A stretch of 64,000 nucleotides of DNA from Streptomyces tropicalis (GCF_029269835.1 NZ_JARJBB010000001.1:248001-312000); one strand, 5' to 3'; positions 16,486 through 26,085 are shown, counted from the stretch's first letter. Notes: generated by a model from the letters alone, not told the origin. Numbers and translations are program-made.

Positions 16486-17217
16486 TCAGTGGCGCGGCCA
16501 GGACGCGCCGACGTGGTCGGGCTCGTCGCCCGCGTACCGGGCGCACGCGTCGGTGAGCGCCTCCAGCAGGCTCAGCGGGTCCGGCAGCGCGTGCTCCGGG
16601 CCGCGCACCCAGCGCACCCCGCGGTCGTCGCCGGGCAGCCGCGCGGGCGGCACGAGGACGTACGAACCGCGGCAGTGCCAGCGCAGGCCGGGATGCTCGT
16701 CCATGGTCTCCGGGTGGCAGTCCAGCTCGCACGGCCACCACTCGTCCTCGTCCTCGGGGGTGCCGCGGGTGAGGGTGAAGAACAGCATGCGGCCGTCGTC
16801 GCTCTCGGCGACCGGGCCGGCCTCGACACCCTCCTCCAGCAGCCGCCGCAGCGCCTGCCGCCCGGCCTCCAGCGGGACGTCGAAGACGTCGTGCACCATG
16901 CCGGTGGCGGTGACGAAGTTGGCCTGCGACTGGTGGCGGGCCCAGCGCTCGACCTGCGCGCGGTCGGTGGTCGACTGAGTCTGCCAGGCGAACGAGACGG
17001 GGTGGCGGGCGGGGGTGGGGCAGCCGACGCGGTCGCACGAGCAGCCGTAGCCGTCGGCCGGATGCGCGGCGGGCGCGAGGGGCAGTCCCGCGGCGGCGGC
17101 GGCGAGCAGCAGGTCCTCACGGCCGCCGTCCCCGGCTGCCTCCTTCGGCCGGCGTCCGCGCAGCCACTGGGAGATCCTGCTCTGCCGGCCCGTGCGGCCG
17201 CCGAACTCCGCGCTCAT
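16486..17217 (-). CDS. Short bifunctional primase/polymerase-like (prim-pol) protein
   Basis: A 243-residue protein resembling the N-terminal prim-pol domain found alone in many streptomycetes. It keeps the cysteine-rich CSCDRVGCPTPARHPVSFAW segment near residue 58 and the following WARHQSQANFVTATG, typical of the family. The helicase part seen in plasmid primases is absent. Catalytic acidic residues cannot be assigned by eye. Its role may be DNA repair or may be vestigial. It is monocistronic, with a short GC-rich gap to the TetR gene. Confidence 0.75.
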   Translation of the reverse strand: MSAEFGGRTGRQSRISQWLRGRRPKEAAGDGGREDLLLAAAAAGLPLAPAAHPADGYGCSCDRVGCPTPARHPVSFAWQTQSTTDRAQVERWARHQSQANFVTATGMVHDVFDVPLEAGRQALRRLLEEGVEAGPVAESDDGRMLFFTLTRGTPEDEDEWWPCELDCHPETMDEHPGLRWHCRGSYVLVPPARLPGDDRGVRWVRGPEHALPDPLSLLEALTDACARYAGDEPDHVGASWPRH

Positions 17218-17326
17218 CTATCCCCTCGCCTCGCTGGTGTGGTCAGCATGCCCTATGGTCCCACCATCCTGCGCCCCGGGTGGCCGGACCCGGGAACCGG
17301 GGTGCCCGCCCCGGATCGTGGGCCGG

Positions 17327-17941
17327 TCAGCGCGGGGCGAGACCGTACAGGGCGTAGTCGACCAGGGTGTCGGTGTAGGCGTGCGAGATCGGCGCCGTGC
17401 GCTGCAGCCAGCGCTGCGCGAGCGGGGAGACGAAGAGCTCCAGCCCGATGCGCGGATCGACGTCGGGCCGTACCGCGCCGGCCGCCTGGGCGGCGCGCAG
17501 CCGCCGCGCGTACAGGTCCAGTTGCGGCTCGAGCAGCTTGGCGACGAACTCCCGGCCGAGCTGCTCGTCGACGAGGCCCTCGGCGGCCAGGGCCCGCCAG
17601 GGGGCCTCGAAGCGGGGGTCGACCAGCTCGTCGACGGTGGCGCGCAGGACCGCCTTGAGGTCGGCGGCGAGGTCTCCGGTGTCGGGGACGGAGTACGGCT
17701 CGTACCCGGCCTGGCGGGCGGCCTGCTCGCCCAGGTCCAGGAACGCCTCCAGCAGGACGTCCGCCTTGGAGGACCACCACCGGTAGATGGTCTGCTTGCC
17801 CACGCCGGCCCGGGCGGCGATGCCCTCGACGGTCGTCCGGGGGTAGCCCTCCTCGACGACGAGCGCGAGGGCGGCCTCGTAGATCGCGCGGCGGGACCTC
17901 TGGCTCCGGCGGGTGGCGTCGGGCGCGGGCTTCTTGACCAT
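17327..17941 (-). CDS. TetR-family transcriptional regulator
   Basis: A 204-residue repressor. The N-terminal helix-turn-helix spans about residues 12-60 (VVEEGYPRTTVEGIAARAG, then VGKQTIYRWWSSKADVL). The remainder is a helical ligand domain with a C-terminal TetR_C-like part. The ATG at 17941 was chosen over an upstream in-frame start because the helix-turn-helix follows at normal distance. A perfect dyad lies 23 bp upstream, between this gene and the divergent DDAH gene, so both are probably under its control. Confidence 0.88.
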   Translation of the reverse strand: MVKKPAPDATRRSQRSRRAIYEAALALVVEEGYPRTTVEGIAARAGVGKQTIYRWWSSKADVLLEAFLDLGEQAARQAGYEPYSVPDTGDLAADLKAVLRATVDELVDPRFEAPWRALAAEGLVDEQLGREFVAKLLEPQLDLYARRLRAAQAAGAVRPDVDPRIGLELFVSPLAQRWLQRTAPISHAYTDTLVDYALYGLAPR

Positions 17942-17963
17942 GGGCCGACCGTAGCAGGGGGGT

Positions 17964-17978
17964 GAGACGGGCCGTCTC
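17964..17978. promoter_or_regulatory. TetR operator candidate between the tetR and DDAH genes
   Basis: GAGACGG-G-CCGTCTC: perfect 7-bp arms around a single base, 23 bp from the TetR start and about 140 bp from the DDAH start. A symmetric site this close to a TetR gene is usually its own operator. Confidence 0.6.
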
Positions 17979-18116
17979 GCCGCGGGCGGGGGCCACCACG
18001 CACCGTAGTGAACCCGTTCGCCCGGACGCGCGGTGCGGCCGGGCACCGCACCATGGGCAGCAGAGCGTCCCCGCGGTACGTCCCCCCGCACCCCTGCGGT
18101 CTCGGAGGAGCCCACC

Positions 18117-18938
18117 TTGGCCCGTTCCCGCCGCGCCGTGCCCCGGCGCTACCTGATGTGCCCGCCGGCCCACTTCGACGTCGCCTACGCCATCAACCCG
18201 TGGATGGACCCGGCCAAGCCGGTCGACCCGGCTCTCGCCCTCGCCCAGTGGGAGGACCTGCGGGCCGTGCACCGCTCCCTCGGCCACACCGTGGAGGAGC
18301 TCGCGCCCGTGCGGGGCCTGCCCGACATGGTGTTCACGGCGAACGGCGCGACGGTGGTCGACGGCCGGGTGTTCGGGGCACGGTTCGCACACCCGGAGCG
18401 GGAGCCGGAGGCCGAGGCGCACCTCCAGTGGTTCGCCGCGCACGGCTTCGGGCACCTGCACGTGCCGGTGCACATCAACGAGGGGGAGGGCGACTTCGCC
18501 GTCACCGCCTCCTACGTGCTCGCCGGGCGCGGCTTCCGCACGAACCCGCTCGCGCACGGCGAGGCGCAGGAGTTCTTCGGGCGCCCGGTGATCGGGCTGG
18601 AGCTGATCGACCCGCGGTACTACCACCTCGACCTGGCGCTGGCCGTTCTGGACGACGCGGCGGACGAGGTGGCGTACTACCCGCCCGCGTTCTCGCCGGG
18701 CAGCCGGGAGGTGCTGCGCCGGCTGTTCCCGCACGCGCTGGTCGCGGACGACGAGGACGCCGCCGTGTTCGGCCTGAACGCGGTGTCCGACGGGCTGCAC
18801 GTGGTGCTGCCGCAGGCCGCCGCCGGGCTGACGGCCGCGCTGCGCGAGCGGGGCTTCGAGCCCGTCGGGGTGGACCTGGGCGAACTCCTCAAGGGCGGCG
18901 GCGCGGTCAAGTGCTGCACGCAGGAGCTGCGCGACTGA
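18117..18938 (+). CDS. ddaH: Dimethylargininase (DDAH-family amidinotransferase fold)
   Basis: Hydrolyses methylated arginines to citrulline plus methylamine, or acts on a related guanidino substrate. The 273-residue product has the five-bladed fold marks: ANGATVVDGRVFGARF, the catalytic His in HINEGEGDF near residue 120, and the nucleophilic Cys in KCCTQELRD at the very C-terminus. The start is a TTG at 18117, preceded at ideal spacing by GGAGGAG (18104-18110). Upstream in-frame codons lack a ribosome site. It is divergent from a TetR gene, with a dyad operator between them. Confidence 0.88.
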   Translation: MARSRRAVPRRYLMCPPAHFDVAYAINPWMDPAKPVDPALALAQWEDLRAVHRSLGHTVEELAPVRGLPDMVFTANGATVVDGRVFGARFAHPEREPEAEAHLQWFAAHGFGHLHVPVHINEGEGDFAVTASYVLAGRGFRTNPLAHGEAQEFFGRPVIGLELIDPRYYHLDLALAVLDDAADEVAYYPPAFSPGSREVLRRLFPHALVADDEDAAVFGLNAVSDGLHVVLPQAAAGLTAALRERGFEPVGVDLGELLKGGGAVKCCTQELRD

Positions 18939-18948
18939 CCGCGCGGGG

Positions 18949-19941
18949 CTACGCCCCCTCCGCCTCCGGGGGCCAGGCGTCGCCCCAGTCGGCGTCCCGG
19001 GCCGCCCGGTACAGCGTGCCGTGGCGCTTGGTGACGGTCTGCCGGGCGAGCCCGCCGTCGGCCTCGCACAGTTCGAGGAGCACCTGGCCCTTGCGGATCT
19101 GCGGCTTGCGGACGACCCGGGCGGCGGCGGGGGCCGCCGGCAGGCGGGTGGCGGCGACGTAGGCGAACTTCTCGTCCTCGTACGCCAGGGAGCCGCCCTT
19201 GACCTGGCGGTGCAGGGAGGAGCGGCTGACCCGGGCCGAGAAGTGGCACCAGTCCGTGCCGGGCACGACGGGGCAGGCGCCGCTGTGCGGGCAGGGCGCG
19301 GCGACGCGGAACCCGGCGGCGATCAGGCGGTCGCGGGCGGCGAGGACGCGGGCGTAGCCGTCGGGCGTACCGGGTTCCACGACCACGACGGCCCGGGCGG
19401 CCTGCGCGGCGGCGTCCACGACGGCCGCGCGGTCGGCCTCGGCCAGCTCGCCGAGGACGTAGGAGACGGTGACGAGGTCGGCGGGGTCGAGGGTGAGCGC
19501 GGCGCCGATCCGGGCGCGCTGCCAGCGGGCCTCGCGGAGTTCCGGGCGGGCGGCGGCGATCTCCCGGCCGAGGGCGAGCGCGGGCTCGGCCCAGTCGAGC
19601 ACGGTCACCGGCCGGGTGCCGTCCCAGGTGGCGCTGACCGCCCAGGTCGCGGCGCCGGTGCCGCCGCCGACGTCCACGTGGCCGGCCGGCTCCCACCCCG
19701 GGGTGGCCGCCGCGAACGCGGCCAGCGCGGAGCGCACCGCCTCGAAGGTGGCGGGCATCCGGTACGCGGCGTACGCGGCCACGTCGGCGCGGTCGCGCAG
19801 GATCGGGGCGTCGGTGGGGGTGGTCCCCCGGTAGGTGGCGATCAGCCGCTCGACGGCGCCCGCGGCCTGCCGGGCGGGGAGCCCGTCGAGAAGACCGGCA
19901 AGGGCGGCACGCAGGGTCTCGGCCGGGGACAGCTCGTTCAC
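18949..19941 (-). CDS. Rsm22-family small-ribosomal-subunit methyltransferase-like protein
   Basis: A 330-residue protein of the Rsm22 family, related to mitochondrial ribosome assembly methyltransferases. A SAM-binding motif HVDVGGGTGAATW is near residue 88. A cysteine cluster CPHSGACP followed by DWCHFSARV near 210-230 matches the predicted Fe-S or zinc site of the family. The C-terminal part, with its basic KPQIRKGQVLLELC stretch, resembles an RNA-contact domain. It converges on the DDAH gene with 10 bp between stops. Confidence 0.88.
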   Translation of the reverse strand: MNELSPAETLRAALAGLLDGLPARQAAGAVERLIATYRGTTPTDAPILRDRADVAAYAAYRMPATFEAVRSALAAFAAATPGWEPAGHVDVGGGTGAATWAVSATWDGTRPVTVLDWAEPALALGREIAAARPELREARWQRARIGAALTLDPADLVTVSYVLGELAEADRAAVVDAAAQAARAVVVVEPGTPDGYARVLAARDRLIAAGFRVAAPCPHSGACPVVPGTDWCHFSARVSRSSLHRQVKGGSLAYEDEKFAYVAATRLPAAPAAARVVRKPQIRKGQVLLELCEADGGLARQTVTKRHGTLYRAARDADWGDAWPPEAEGA

Positions 19942-20051
19942 CCGGCGATTCTACGGGCGCCGGGGACGGGGGCCGGCGGGGTGGTCCGGTCGGCGGTGCC
20001 CCTCCCCGTCCGGGGGCGGCCGGCCCGGGAGCCGCCGTCCCCGGGCGGTGC

Positions 20052-21182
20052 CTACGCGTCGCGGACCGCGCGGGCCAGACGGGTGGCCGCCGCGGCCCGG
20101 GGGGTGTTGTCCGGGGGGCGGCGGCGGGGGTGGACGGTGTTGGCGAGCAGGACGAGGAAGGTGTCCGTGGCCGGGTCGAGGACCAGGGACGTGCCGGTGA
20201 AGCCGGTGTGGCCCGCAGCCCCGCGTCCCGCCAGCTCCCCCATGAACCACGGCTGGTCCACGGCGAACCCGAGGCCGGGCGGGGCCAGCAGCAGCTCCAC
20301 GAAGTCGGGGCCGAGGATGCGGGCGGGCCCGTAGGCCCCGCCCGCCAGCAGGGCACGGCACAGGACGGCGAGGTCACGGCCGGTGGAGAACAGCCCGGCG
20401 TGCCCGGCGACCCCGCCCAGCGCCCAGGCGTTCTCGTCGTGCACCTCGCCGCGCAGCATCCCCCGGTCGGCCTTGGCCCAGGGCCGGCGCTGGTCCTCGG
20501 TCGCGGCGGCACCGGGGCAGGGGCCGAAGCGGGTCGCGGTCATGCCGAGGGGGCGGGTGATGCCGTCGCGGACCAGGACGTCGAGGGGGCGGCCGGTGAG
20601 GCGCTCGAGGACGTGCTGGAGCAGGATCGGGTTGAGGTCGGAGTAGACGGGCGTGCCGGGCGGCCCGGCCGGGCCCTCCGCCCGCAGCATCGCCAGGCGG
20701 GAGGCCGCGTCGGGCCGTTCGTACAGCGGGAGTTCGGGGCGCATCCCGGAGGTGTGGGTGAGCAGCTGCCGGACGGTGACCCCGGCCGCGGCGACGGCCC
20801 GGAAGTCCGGCAGGTAGGCGCCGACGCGGGCGTCGATGCCGAGGGTGCCCCGCTCGATCTGCTGCACCGCGGCGAGGGCGGTGAACAGCTTCGTGAGGGA
20901 GGCCAGGTCGAAGGGGGTGTCCACGGTCGTCGGCACGCGCTCGCCAGGCGGCAGCTCCACCCCCCGGTCGGCCACCGGGTCGTGGGCCGCGTAGCGCACG
21001 GCCCAGCCGGCCGCCTCGGCGACCGCGATCACGGGGCCGCGCCCGGCGACCACGACGGCGCCGGCCGCCCAGGGGCGGTCCCCGGCGGTGAGGCCGTGGA
21101 CCTCCCGGACGAGCCGCTCGATCCCGCCGGGGTCGAGCCCGGCCCGCTGCGCGGTGTCGAGGCGCAGCCGCGGGGCGCTCAG
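20052..21182 (-). CDS. Serine hydrolase, class C beta-lactamase / penicillin-binding fold
   Basis: A serine hydrolase of about 377 residues with the class C active site: SLTK (Ser95, Lys98), YSDLN as the YxN element and HTGFTG as the KTG equivalent. It has no signal peptide, so it probably acts in the cytoplasm as an esterase or peptidase. The reading frame is open up to an ATG at 21275, but that would overlap the upstream MFS gene by 97 bp. I prefer the CTG at 21182, which overlaps the MFS stop and follows GGGGGAGGG. GTG codons between 21182 and 21275 are alternatives. Confidence 0.82.
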   Translation of the reverse strand: MSAPRLRLDTAQRAGLDPGGIERLVREVHGLTAGDRPWAAGAVVVAGRGPVIAVAEAAGWAVRYAAHDPVADRGVELPPGERVPTTVDTPFDLASLTKLFTALAAVQQIERGTLGIDARVGAYLPDFRAVAAAGVTVRQLLTHTSGMRPELPLYERPDAASRLAMLRAEGPAGPPGTPVYSDLNPILLQHVLERLTGRPLDVLVRDGITRPLGMTATRFGPCPGAAATEDQRRPWAKADRGMLRGEVHDENAWALGGVAGHAGLFSTGRDLAVLCRALLAGGAYGPARILGPDFVELLLAPPGLGFAVDQPWFMGELAGRGAAGHTGFTGTSLVLDPATDTFLVLLANTVHPRRRPPDNTPRAAAATRLARAVRDA

Positions 21183-22525
21183 CTGCCCTCCCCCGGGGTC
21201 CCGGCGCCCGGGTGGGCAGCCGCGCCGTCCGGATGCGCGCGCGGGCTCCACGGACGGCACATTCCCAGGAAGCACGCCGCCGCCACCAGGGCGGCGGCCA
21301 GCTGGACGACGGCCATCGGGACGGCGGTGCCCTCCCCGGCGATGCCGACGAGCGGGGAGGCGACCGCGCCGACGAGGAAGGAGGTGGCGCCCAGCAGGGC
21401 GGACGCGGAACCGGCGGCGTGCCGGGTGCGCATCAGGGCGAGGGCCTGCGCGTTGGGCAGGGTGAGGCCCATCGCGGACATCAGCACGAACAGCGCGCCG
21501 GCGACCGGGGCGAGCCCCACTTCGCCGAGGGCGCCGGACGCCATCAGCAGCAGCGCGGCCGCGGCCGTGACGACGGCGGCCAGTCCGGCGCCGAGCACCC
21601 GGTCCATGCGGACCCGCCCGACCAGCACCTTGCCGTTGATCTGGCCGGCGGCGACGAGGCCGACGGAGTTCAGCCCGAAGAGCAGGCTGAAGGTCTGCGG
21701 GGAGGCGCCGTAGATCTCCTGGATCACGTACGGGGAGGCCGATATGTACGCGAACAGCGCGGCGAAGGCGAAGCCGCCGGTGAGCACGTATCCGGCGAAG
21801 ACGCGGTCGGCGAGCAGCCCGCGCACGGCGGCGAGGGTCTCCCCGGCCCCGCCCGTGTGCCGCCGGCCGGGCGGCAGGGTCTCGGGCAGCCGCGCCCGGA
21901 CGAGCGCCGCCAGCAGCAGGCCGACTCCGGTCAGGACGACGAACACGCCCCGCCAGTCCGTCACCCGCAGGATCTGCCCGCCGATCAGCGGCGCGACGAT
22001 CGGGGCGGCCCCGGAGACCAGCATCAGCGTGGAGAAGAAGCGGGCCATGGCCACGCCGTCGTACAGGTCCCGGACGACCGCCCGGGCGATCACGATGCCG
22101 GCGGCGCCCGCCAGGCCCTGCACCAGCCGGAAGGCGACCAGGGACTCGACGGTGGGCGCGAGCGCGCAGAGCGCGGTGGCGGCGACGTAGACGGCGAGCC
22201 CGGCGAGCAGGGGGCGGCGGCGGCCCCAGCGGTCGCTCATCGGGCCGACCGCCAGCTGTCCCAGCGCCATGCCGGCCAGGCAGGCGGTGAGCGTGAGCTG
22301 GACGGTCGCGGCGGGCGCGTGCAGGGAGCGGGTGACCTGCGGCAGCGACGGGAGGTACATGTCCATCGCCAGCGGGGGCGTGGCGGTCAGGCCGCCGAGG
22401 ATCAGGACGACCAGAAACCCGGTGCGGCGCAGCGCCTCGGCCCGGGGCCCCGGAGGGCTCCCCGTCCCCGTGTCCGTCACCGCCGTCCCTGACGCGTGCG
22501 GTGCCGTCCCCCCGCCGTCGGTCAT
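21179..22525 (-). CDS. Bcr/CflA-type MFS multidrug efflux transporter
   Basis: Twelve-segment major facilitator drug:proton antiporter, 448 residues. Family marks include the opening LGGLTATPPLAMDMYLPSLP, the A-motif region GPMSDRWGRRRPLL near residue 100 and the proline/glycine-rich fifth helix with VSGAAPIVAPLIGG. The start at 22525 is chosen for the GGGAGG ribosome site six bases upstream; the longer open frame lacks one. Its stop overlaps the probable CTG start of the serine hydrolase, so the two are likely co-translated. Confidence 0.92.
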   Translation of the reverse strand: MTDGGGTAPHASGTAVTDTGTGSPPGPRAEALRRTGFLVVLILGGLTATPPLAMDMYLPSLPQVTRSLHAPAATVQLTLTACLAGMALGQLAVGPMSDRWGRRRPLLAGLAVYVAATALCALAPTVESLVAFRLVQGLAGAAGIVIARAVVRDLYDGVAMARFFSTLMLVSGAAPIVAPLIGGQILRVTDWRGVFVVLTGVGLLLAALVRARLPETLPPGRRHTGGAGETLAAVRGLLADRVFAGYVLTGGFAFAALFAYISASPYVIQEIYGASPQTFSLLFGLNSVGLVAAGQINGKVLVGRVRMDRVLGAGLAAVVTAAAALLLMASGALGEVGLAPVAGALFVLMSAMGLTLPNAQALALMRTRHAAGSASALLGATSFLVGAVASPLVGIAGEGTAVPMAVVQLAAALVAAACFLGMCRPWSPRAHPDGAAAHPGAGTPGEGS

Positions 22526-22799
22526 GTGTGCCTCCCTCTCCGACCGGTGCGCCCTCATGGTCTCAGCTCGAACGGGGTGCCGGTCCCGCCGGTCCGCGCC
22601 GGTGCGGGAGGCCGGCCGGAGCACGCCGCGGGCACGCGCGGCGGCACACCCGGAGGTTCACCGGGAACGCAATCGGCACAAGCGGAATGTCAAACTCCGC
22701 ACTGTACGGCCGAGGACGGGCTTATGCTCTTCAAGTCCTCCACACGAGCTTCACATATGGAGGAGGCGGCTTCCGATACCACTCCGAGGGGGGTAGGCG
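22526..22799. other. Non-coding region between the MFS and carboxypeptidase genes
   Basis: Together with the hairpin that follows, about 400 bp separate the two genes. The part around 22660-22770 is unusually A/T-rich and contains TTCACATATGGAGGAGG (22750-22766), which looks like a ribosome site or promoter region. A 47-codon plus-strand frame starting at 22723 ends in the hairpin and is not convincing. I see no recognised RNA or protein. Confidence 0.4.
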
Positions 22800-22878
22800 G
22801 CAGCCGTTCCCCGCCACCGGTTGGGGGTGGACCTCGTGCGGGACCGCGGGGTGCGCACCGGTAGCGGGGAACGGCCGC
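22800..22878 (-). terminator. Large stem-loop after the D,D-carboxypeptidase gene
   Basis: Arms of 21 bases (22800-22820 and 22858-22878) pair at 19 Watson-Crick positions; the two remaining positions are G/U-compatible on one strand. The loop is 37 nt. It lies 45 bp beyond the carboxypeptidase stop on the minus strand, so a terminator or mRNA-stabilising structure is likely. Confidence 0.5.
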
Positions 22879-22923
22879 CGCACACGTGTCCGCAGGACGC
22901 GGCACGGGCTCGTCCGACCGGCC

Positions 22924-24288
22924 TCAACGCCGGTGGCGGCCCCCGGACTCGTCCGCCACGCGCACCGTGGGACGGCGCCGCCCCCCGGGCTCCTCCCCGC
23001 CGGGCACCGCACGACGGCGCCGGCCCCCGGACTCCTCCCCCGCGGGCACCGCACGACGGCGCCGGCCCCCGGACTCCTCCCTCGCGGGCACCGTACGAGG
23101 GCGCCGGCCGGATTCGTCTCCGGCGGGCGCCTCGCGACGGCGCCGGCGCAGCGCCCACACCCCGCCCGCGAGCAGCGCGACCGTGCCGCCCGCACCCTCC
23201 AGCAGCCGCCATCCCGAGGGCTTCCCGGGCACCCCGGCCGCCCCGGCCGCGGTCTGGGCCCGGCGGGCAGGCCCGGCGGCACCGGCCCGGGAACCGCCCT
23301 CGCTGAGCGGCCGGGCCAGCGTGCCCACCGGACGCGCCGAAGCGCCGTGCGCGAAGCCCCAGTCGAGCAGCGCCGCGGTCTCCTCGTAGACCGCGTTGCC
23401 GCCGATGCCGGGGTGCATCACGGTGACGAGCAGGGTACGGCCGTCGCGGGTGGCGGCACCGGTGAAGGTGTTGCCGGCGTTGCTGGTGTAGCCGTTCTTC
23501 ACACCGACCAGGCCCGGGTACGTCCGCAGGCCCCACGCCCCGGTCAGCAGGCGGTCGGTGTTCTGGATCTGGAAGGTCCTGTGCCCGCCGGCCGGGAAGT
23601 CGGCGGTGCGGGTTCCGCAGTAGGAGCGGAAGTCGGCGTTCTTCAGCCCGTGCCGGGCGAACAGCGTCAGGTCGTACGCGGAGGACGTCTGGCCCGGGTG
23701 GTCGAAGCCGTCGGGGCTGACCACGTGCGTGTCCAGGGCCTGGAGGTCGGTCGCCAGGGCCTGCATCTCGGCGACCGTCCGCCCGACGCCGCCGTTCATG
23801 TGGGCGAGCACGTGCACCGCGTCGTTGCCGGAGCGCAGGAAGACGCCCTGCCACAGCTGCTCCACCGTGTAGGTGGTGCCCGCCTGGATGCCGACCAGGC
23901 TGGAGCCCTCGGGGATGTCGGCCAGGTCGGCGGGCGTGACCGTGTGGCGTTCCTCACGGGAGAACTTCTTCAGCACCGTGCCCGCGAAGAGCATCTTCAG
24001 TGTGGACGCCGGGGGCAGGCGGTGGTGCGCGCGGTAGGCGGCGAGCACCTCGCCCGTGGTGCCGTCGGCGACGAGCCAGGAACGGGCGGTCAGGTTCTTC
24101 GGCAGGCCGACGGCTCCCTCCGCCTGCACCCCGTCGCGGGCCAGCCGCTCACCACCGACGACCGGGCTCGCGGCGGCGGCCGGGGCGGCCCCGGCGACGG
24201 CCAGGGGCACGGCTGCGGTGGCGGCGAGCAGGGAGCGGCGGGACGGCCCGGCGGCGGCCCCTCGGATCGGCGGAGACGAATGACGCAC
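22924..24288 (-). CDS. D-alanyl-D-alanine carboxypeptidase with Arg-rich repeat tail
   Basis: DacA-type penicillin-binding protein that trims peptidoglycan pentapeptides outside the membrane, 454 residues. A twin-arginine-like signal (PSRRSLLAATAAV) precedes the catalytic domain. SxxK is STLK (Ser95, Lys98), SxN is SGN near 153, and the KTG element appears as KNG (GVKNGYTSN). After the catalytic domain a hydrophobic segment (GTVALLAGGVWAL, near 370) anchors the protein. The following ~75 residues are 14-residue repeats rich in Glu and Arg (EESGGRRRRAVPAG). The start is GTG. Confidence 0.92.
   Translation of the reverse strand: MRHSSPPIRGAAAGPSRRSLLAATAAVPLAVAGAAPAAAASPVVGGERLARDGVQAEGAVGLPKNLTARSWLVADGTTGEVLAAYRAHHRLPPASTLKMLFAGTVLKKFSREERHTVTPADLADIPEGSSLVGIQAGTTYTVEQLWQGVFLRSGNDAVHVLAHMNGGVGRTVAEMQALATDLQALDTHVVSPDGFDHPGQTSSAYDLTLFARHGLKNADFRSYCGTRTADFPAGGHRTFQIQNTDRLLTGAWGLRTYPGLVGVKNGYTSNAGNTFTGAATRDGRTLLVTVMHPGIGGNAVYEETAALLDWGFAHGASARPVGTLARPLSEGGSRAGAAGPARRAQTAAGAAGVPGKPSGWRLLEGAGGTVALLAGGVWALRRRRREAPAGDESGRRPRTVPAREESGGRRRRAVPAGEESGGRRRRAVPGGEEPGGRRRPTVRVADESGGRHRR
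22927..23125. repeat. 42-bp tandem repeats encoding the carboxypeptidase tail
   Basis: About four and a half copies of a 42-bp unit, equal to 14 codons. The central two copies are nearly identical at the DNA level, so copy number may change easily by slippage. Confidence 0.7.
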
Positions 24289-24561
24289 GTCGGGGACCGT
24301 ACAGAGTGACCCTGTGCGGACGCACGGAGGGTCCTCAAAGCCGGGTCAAAGGATCATCAAAGACCGCACCGCGCCGGTTGACAGCCACCGATCCGGCCCG
24401 GCGGACCCGCCGGGTCCGGATCACCGGTCCGGCGGGCCGGGCCGTCCGGCGGCCCGGCGGGCTTCGGGGCGGGCCGACCGGCCGGACGGCGGGCCCCGGG
24501 CGCACGCCGCACACGCCCCGTACTCCGCCTGCGCTGCCTGCACCGCCGCGTGCGCCCGGGT

Positions 24562-24888
24562 CTACGCCTGTCCGGTCTCGAAGCGGGTGATGCGGCCGTC
24601 GTCGCCCACCGCGAAGTCCCACCGGGTGCGCATCTCGCCCCAGGTGTCGTTGCTGTAGCGGGCGAGGAGCGCGAGGCCGCCCCGGGACTCGTTGTCGACC
24701 TCCATGTGGCCGTGCGTGGCGAAGATCTCCTGCTCGATCCACTCGGCGAGGTCGCGGTCGGAGCCGTCGTCGGACATGGTCGCGCCGGGCGCGAGGAGCT
24801 GCATGAAGCCCTCGCGGTCGTGCGAGTTGACGGCGGTGACGAAGGCACGGACGGCCGGGTCGCTCAGTTTGGCGGTCGAAATCGTCAT
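24562..24888 (-). CDS. NTF2-like (SnoaL-type) small protein
   Basis: A 108-residue single-domain protein of the nuclear-transport-factor-2 fold. The pattern is an N-terminal helix (DPAVRAFVTAVNSHDREGFMQLLAP), a second helix (RDLAEWIEQEIF) and a curved sheet ending in VGDDGRITRFETGQA. Members bind small hydrophobic ligands or act as isomerases or hydrolases; no substrate is evident. The start MTISTAKL at 24888 gives the standard fold length; an upstream in-frame ATG at 24948 is less likely. Confidence 0.8.
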   Translation of the reverse strand: MTISTAKLSDPAVRAFVTAVNSHDREGFMQLLAPGATMSDDGSDRDLAEWIEQEIFATHGHMEVDNESRGGLALLARYSNDTWGEMRTRWDFAVGDDGRITRFETGQA

Positions 24889-25027
24889 GTCGGCAGCGTC
24901 ACACCGCACCCCGGGCCCCGCCACCGATCCGTCACCCGTACGGCTCATGGGACGGGCCGGGGAGGGGGACCGGGTGCGACGGTGGACGGGCGGAGGACGA
25001 GCACCGTCCCTGTCTTCGGGAGTCGAC

Positions 25028-25573
<546 letters not shown>

Positions 25574-25689
25574 CACCCGCCCTCGCCGCCCCCTCCCCCG
25601 CACCTCGGCCGGCCTCGTCCCCGTACGCCGCGGCCGTCCGTCTCCCCGCACGCCCCCGGGGCGTCCGCCCGCCTGGCACGCTTGCCGCC

Positions 25690-26085
25690 ATGGCTGCTGA
25701 CCAGGACGCGCCCCTACCGGCGCACATGGACGACCTGTGGGACTCGATCGACGGCCTGTGGGCCTGGCTCGACGGAAACACCCGGCGCGACGACGGCGCG
25801 GAACTGCTGCTGCGCCTGCTGAAGCTCTCCGAGGAGGTCGGCGAGGTCGCCCAGGCGGTGATCGGCGCGATGGGCCACAACCCCCGCAAGGGAGCCAGCC
25901 ACACCTGGGAGGACGTCCAGGCGGAACTCTGCAACGTGGCGATCACGGCCCTGGTCGCCCTGCGCACCCTCACCCCCGACGCCCGCGCGGTCTTCACCCA
26001 CCATCTGAACCGGGTGACGGCCCGGTCCCTGAACGCGGTGACGCCACGGCCCCCGCACCAGGGCGGCGAAGTCACCCCGCAGTGA
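25690..26085 (+). CDS. MazG-like nucleotide pyrophosphohydrolase
   Basis: A 131-residue all-alpha NTP pyrophosphohydrolase. The metal site is visible as LLKLSEEVGEVAQAVIGAMG near residue 43 (ExxE) and the downstream WEDVQAELCNVAITALVAL (ExxxD-like). It may clear damaged or non-canonical nucleotides. No ribosome site precedes the ATG. CACGCT at 25677-25682, seven bases upstream, could be the -10 element of a leaderless transcript. An internal ATG (MDDLWDSIDG) is an alternative start. Confidence 0.82.
   Translation: MAADQDAPLPAHMDDLWDSIDGLWAWLDGNTRRDDGAELLLRLLKLSEEVGEVAQAVIGAMGHNPRKGASHTWEDVQAELCNVAITALVALRTLTPDARAVFTHHLNRVTARSLNAVTPRPPHQGGEVTPQ

Noticed and set aside
22723..22863. 47-codon plus-strand frame with a nearby GGAGGAGG
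   Set aside because: The GGAGGAGG lies inside the frame rather than before it, and the frame ends in a stem-loop.
22927..23125. Possible CRISPR-like array
   Set aside because: Repeats are in frame in the carboxypeptidase gene, contiguous at 42 bp, and have no unique spacers.
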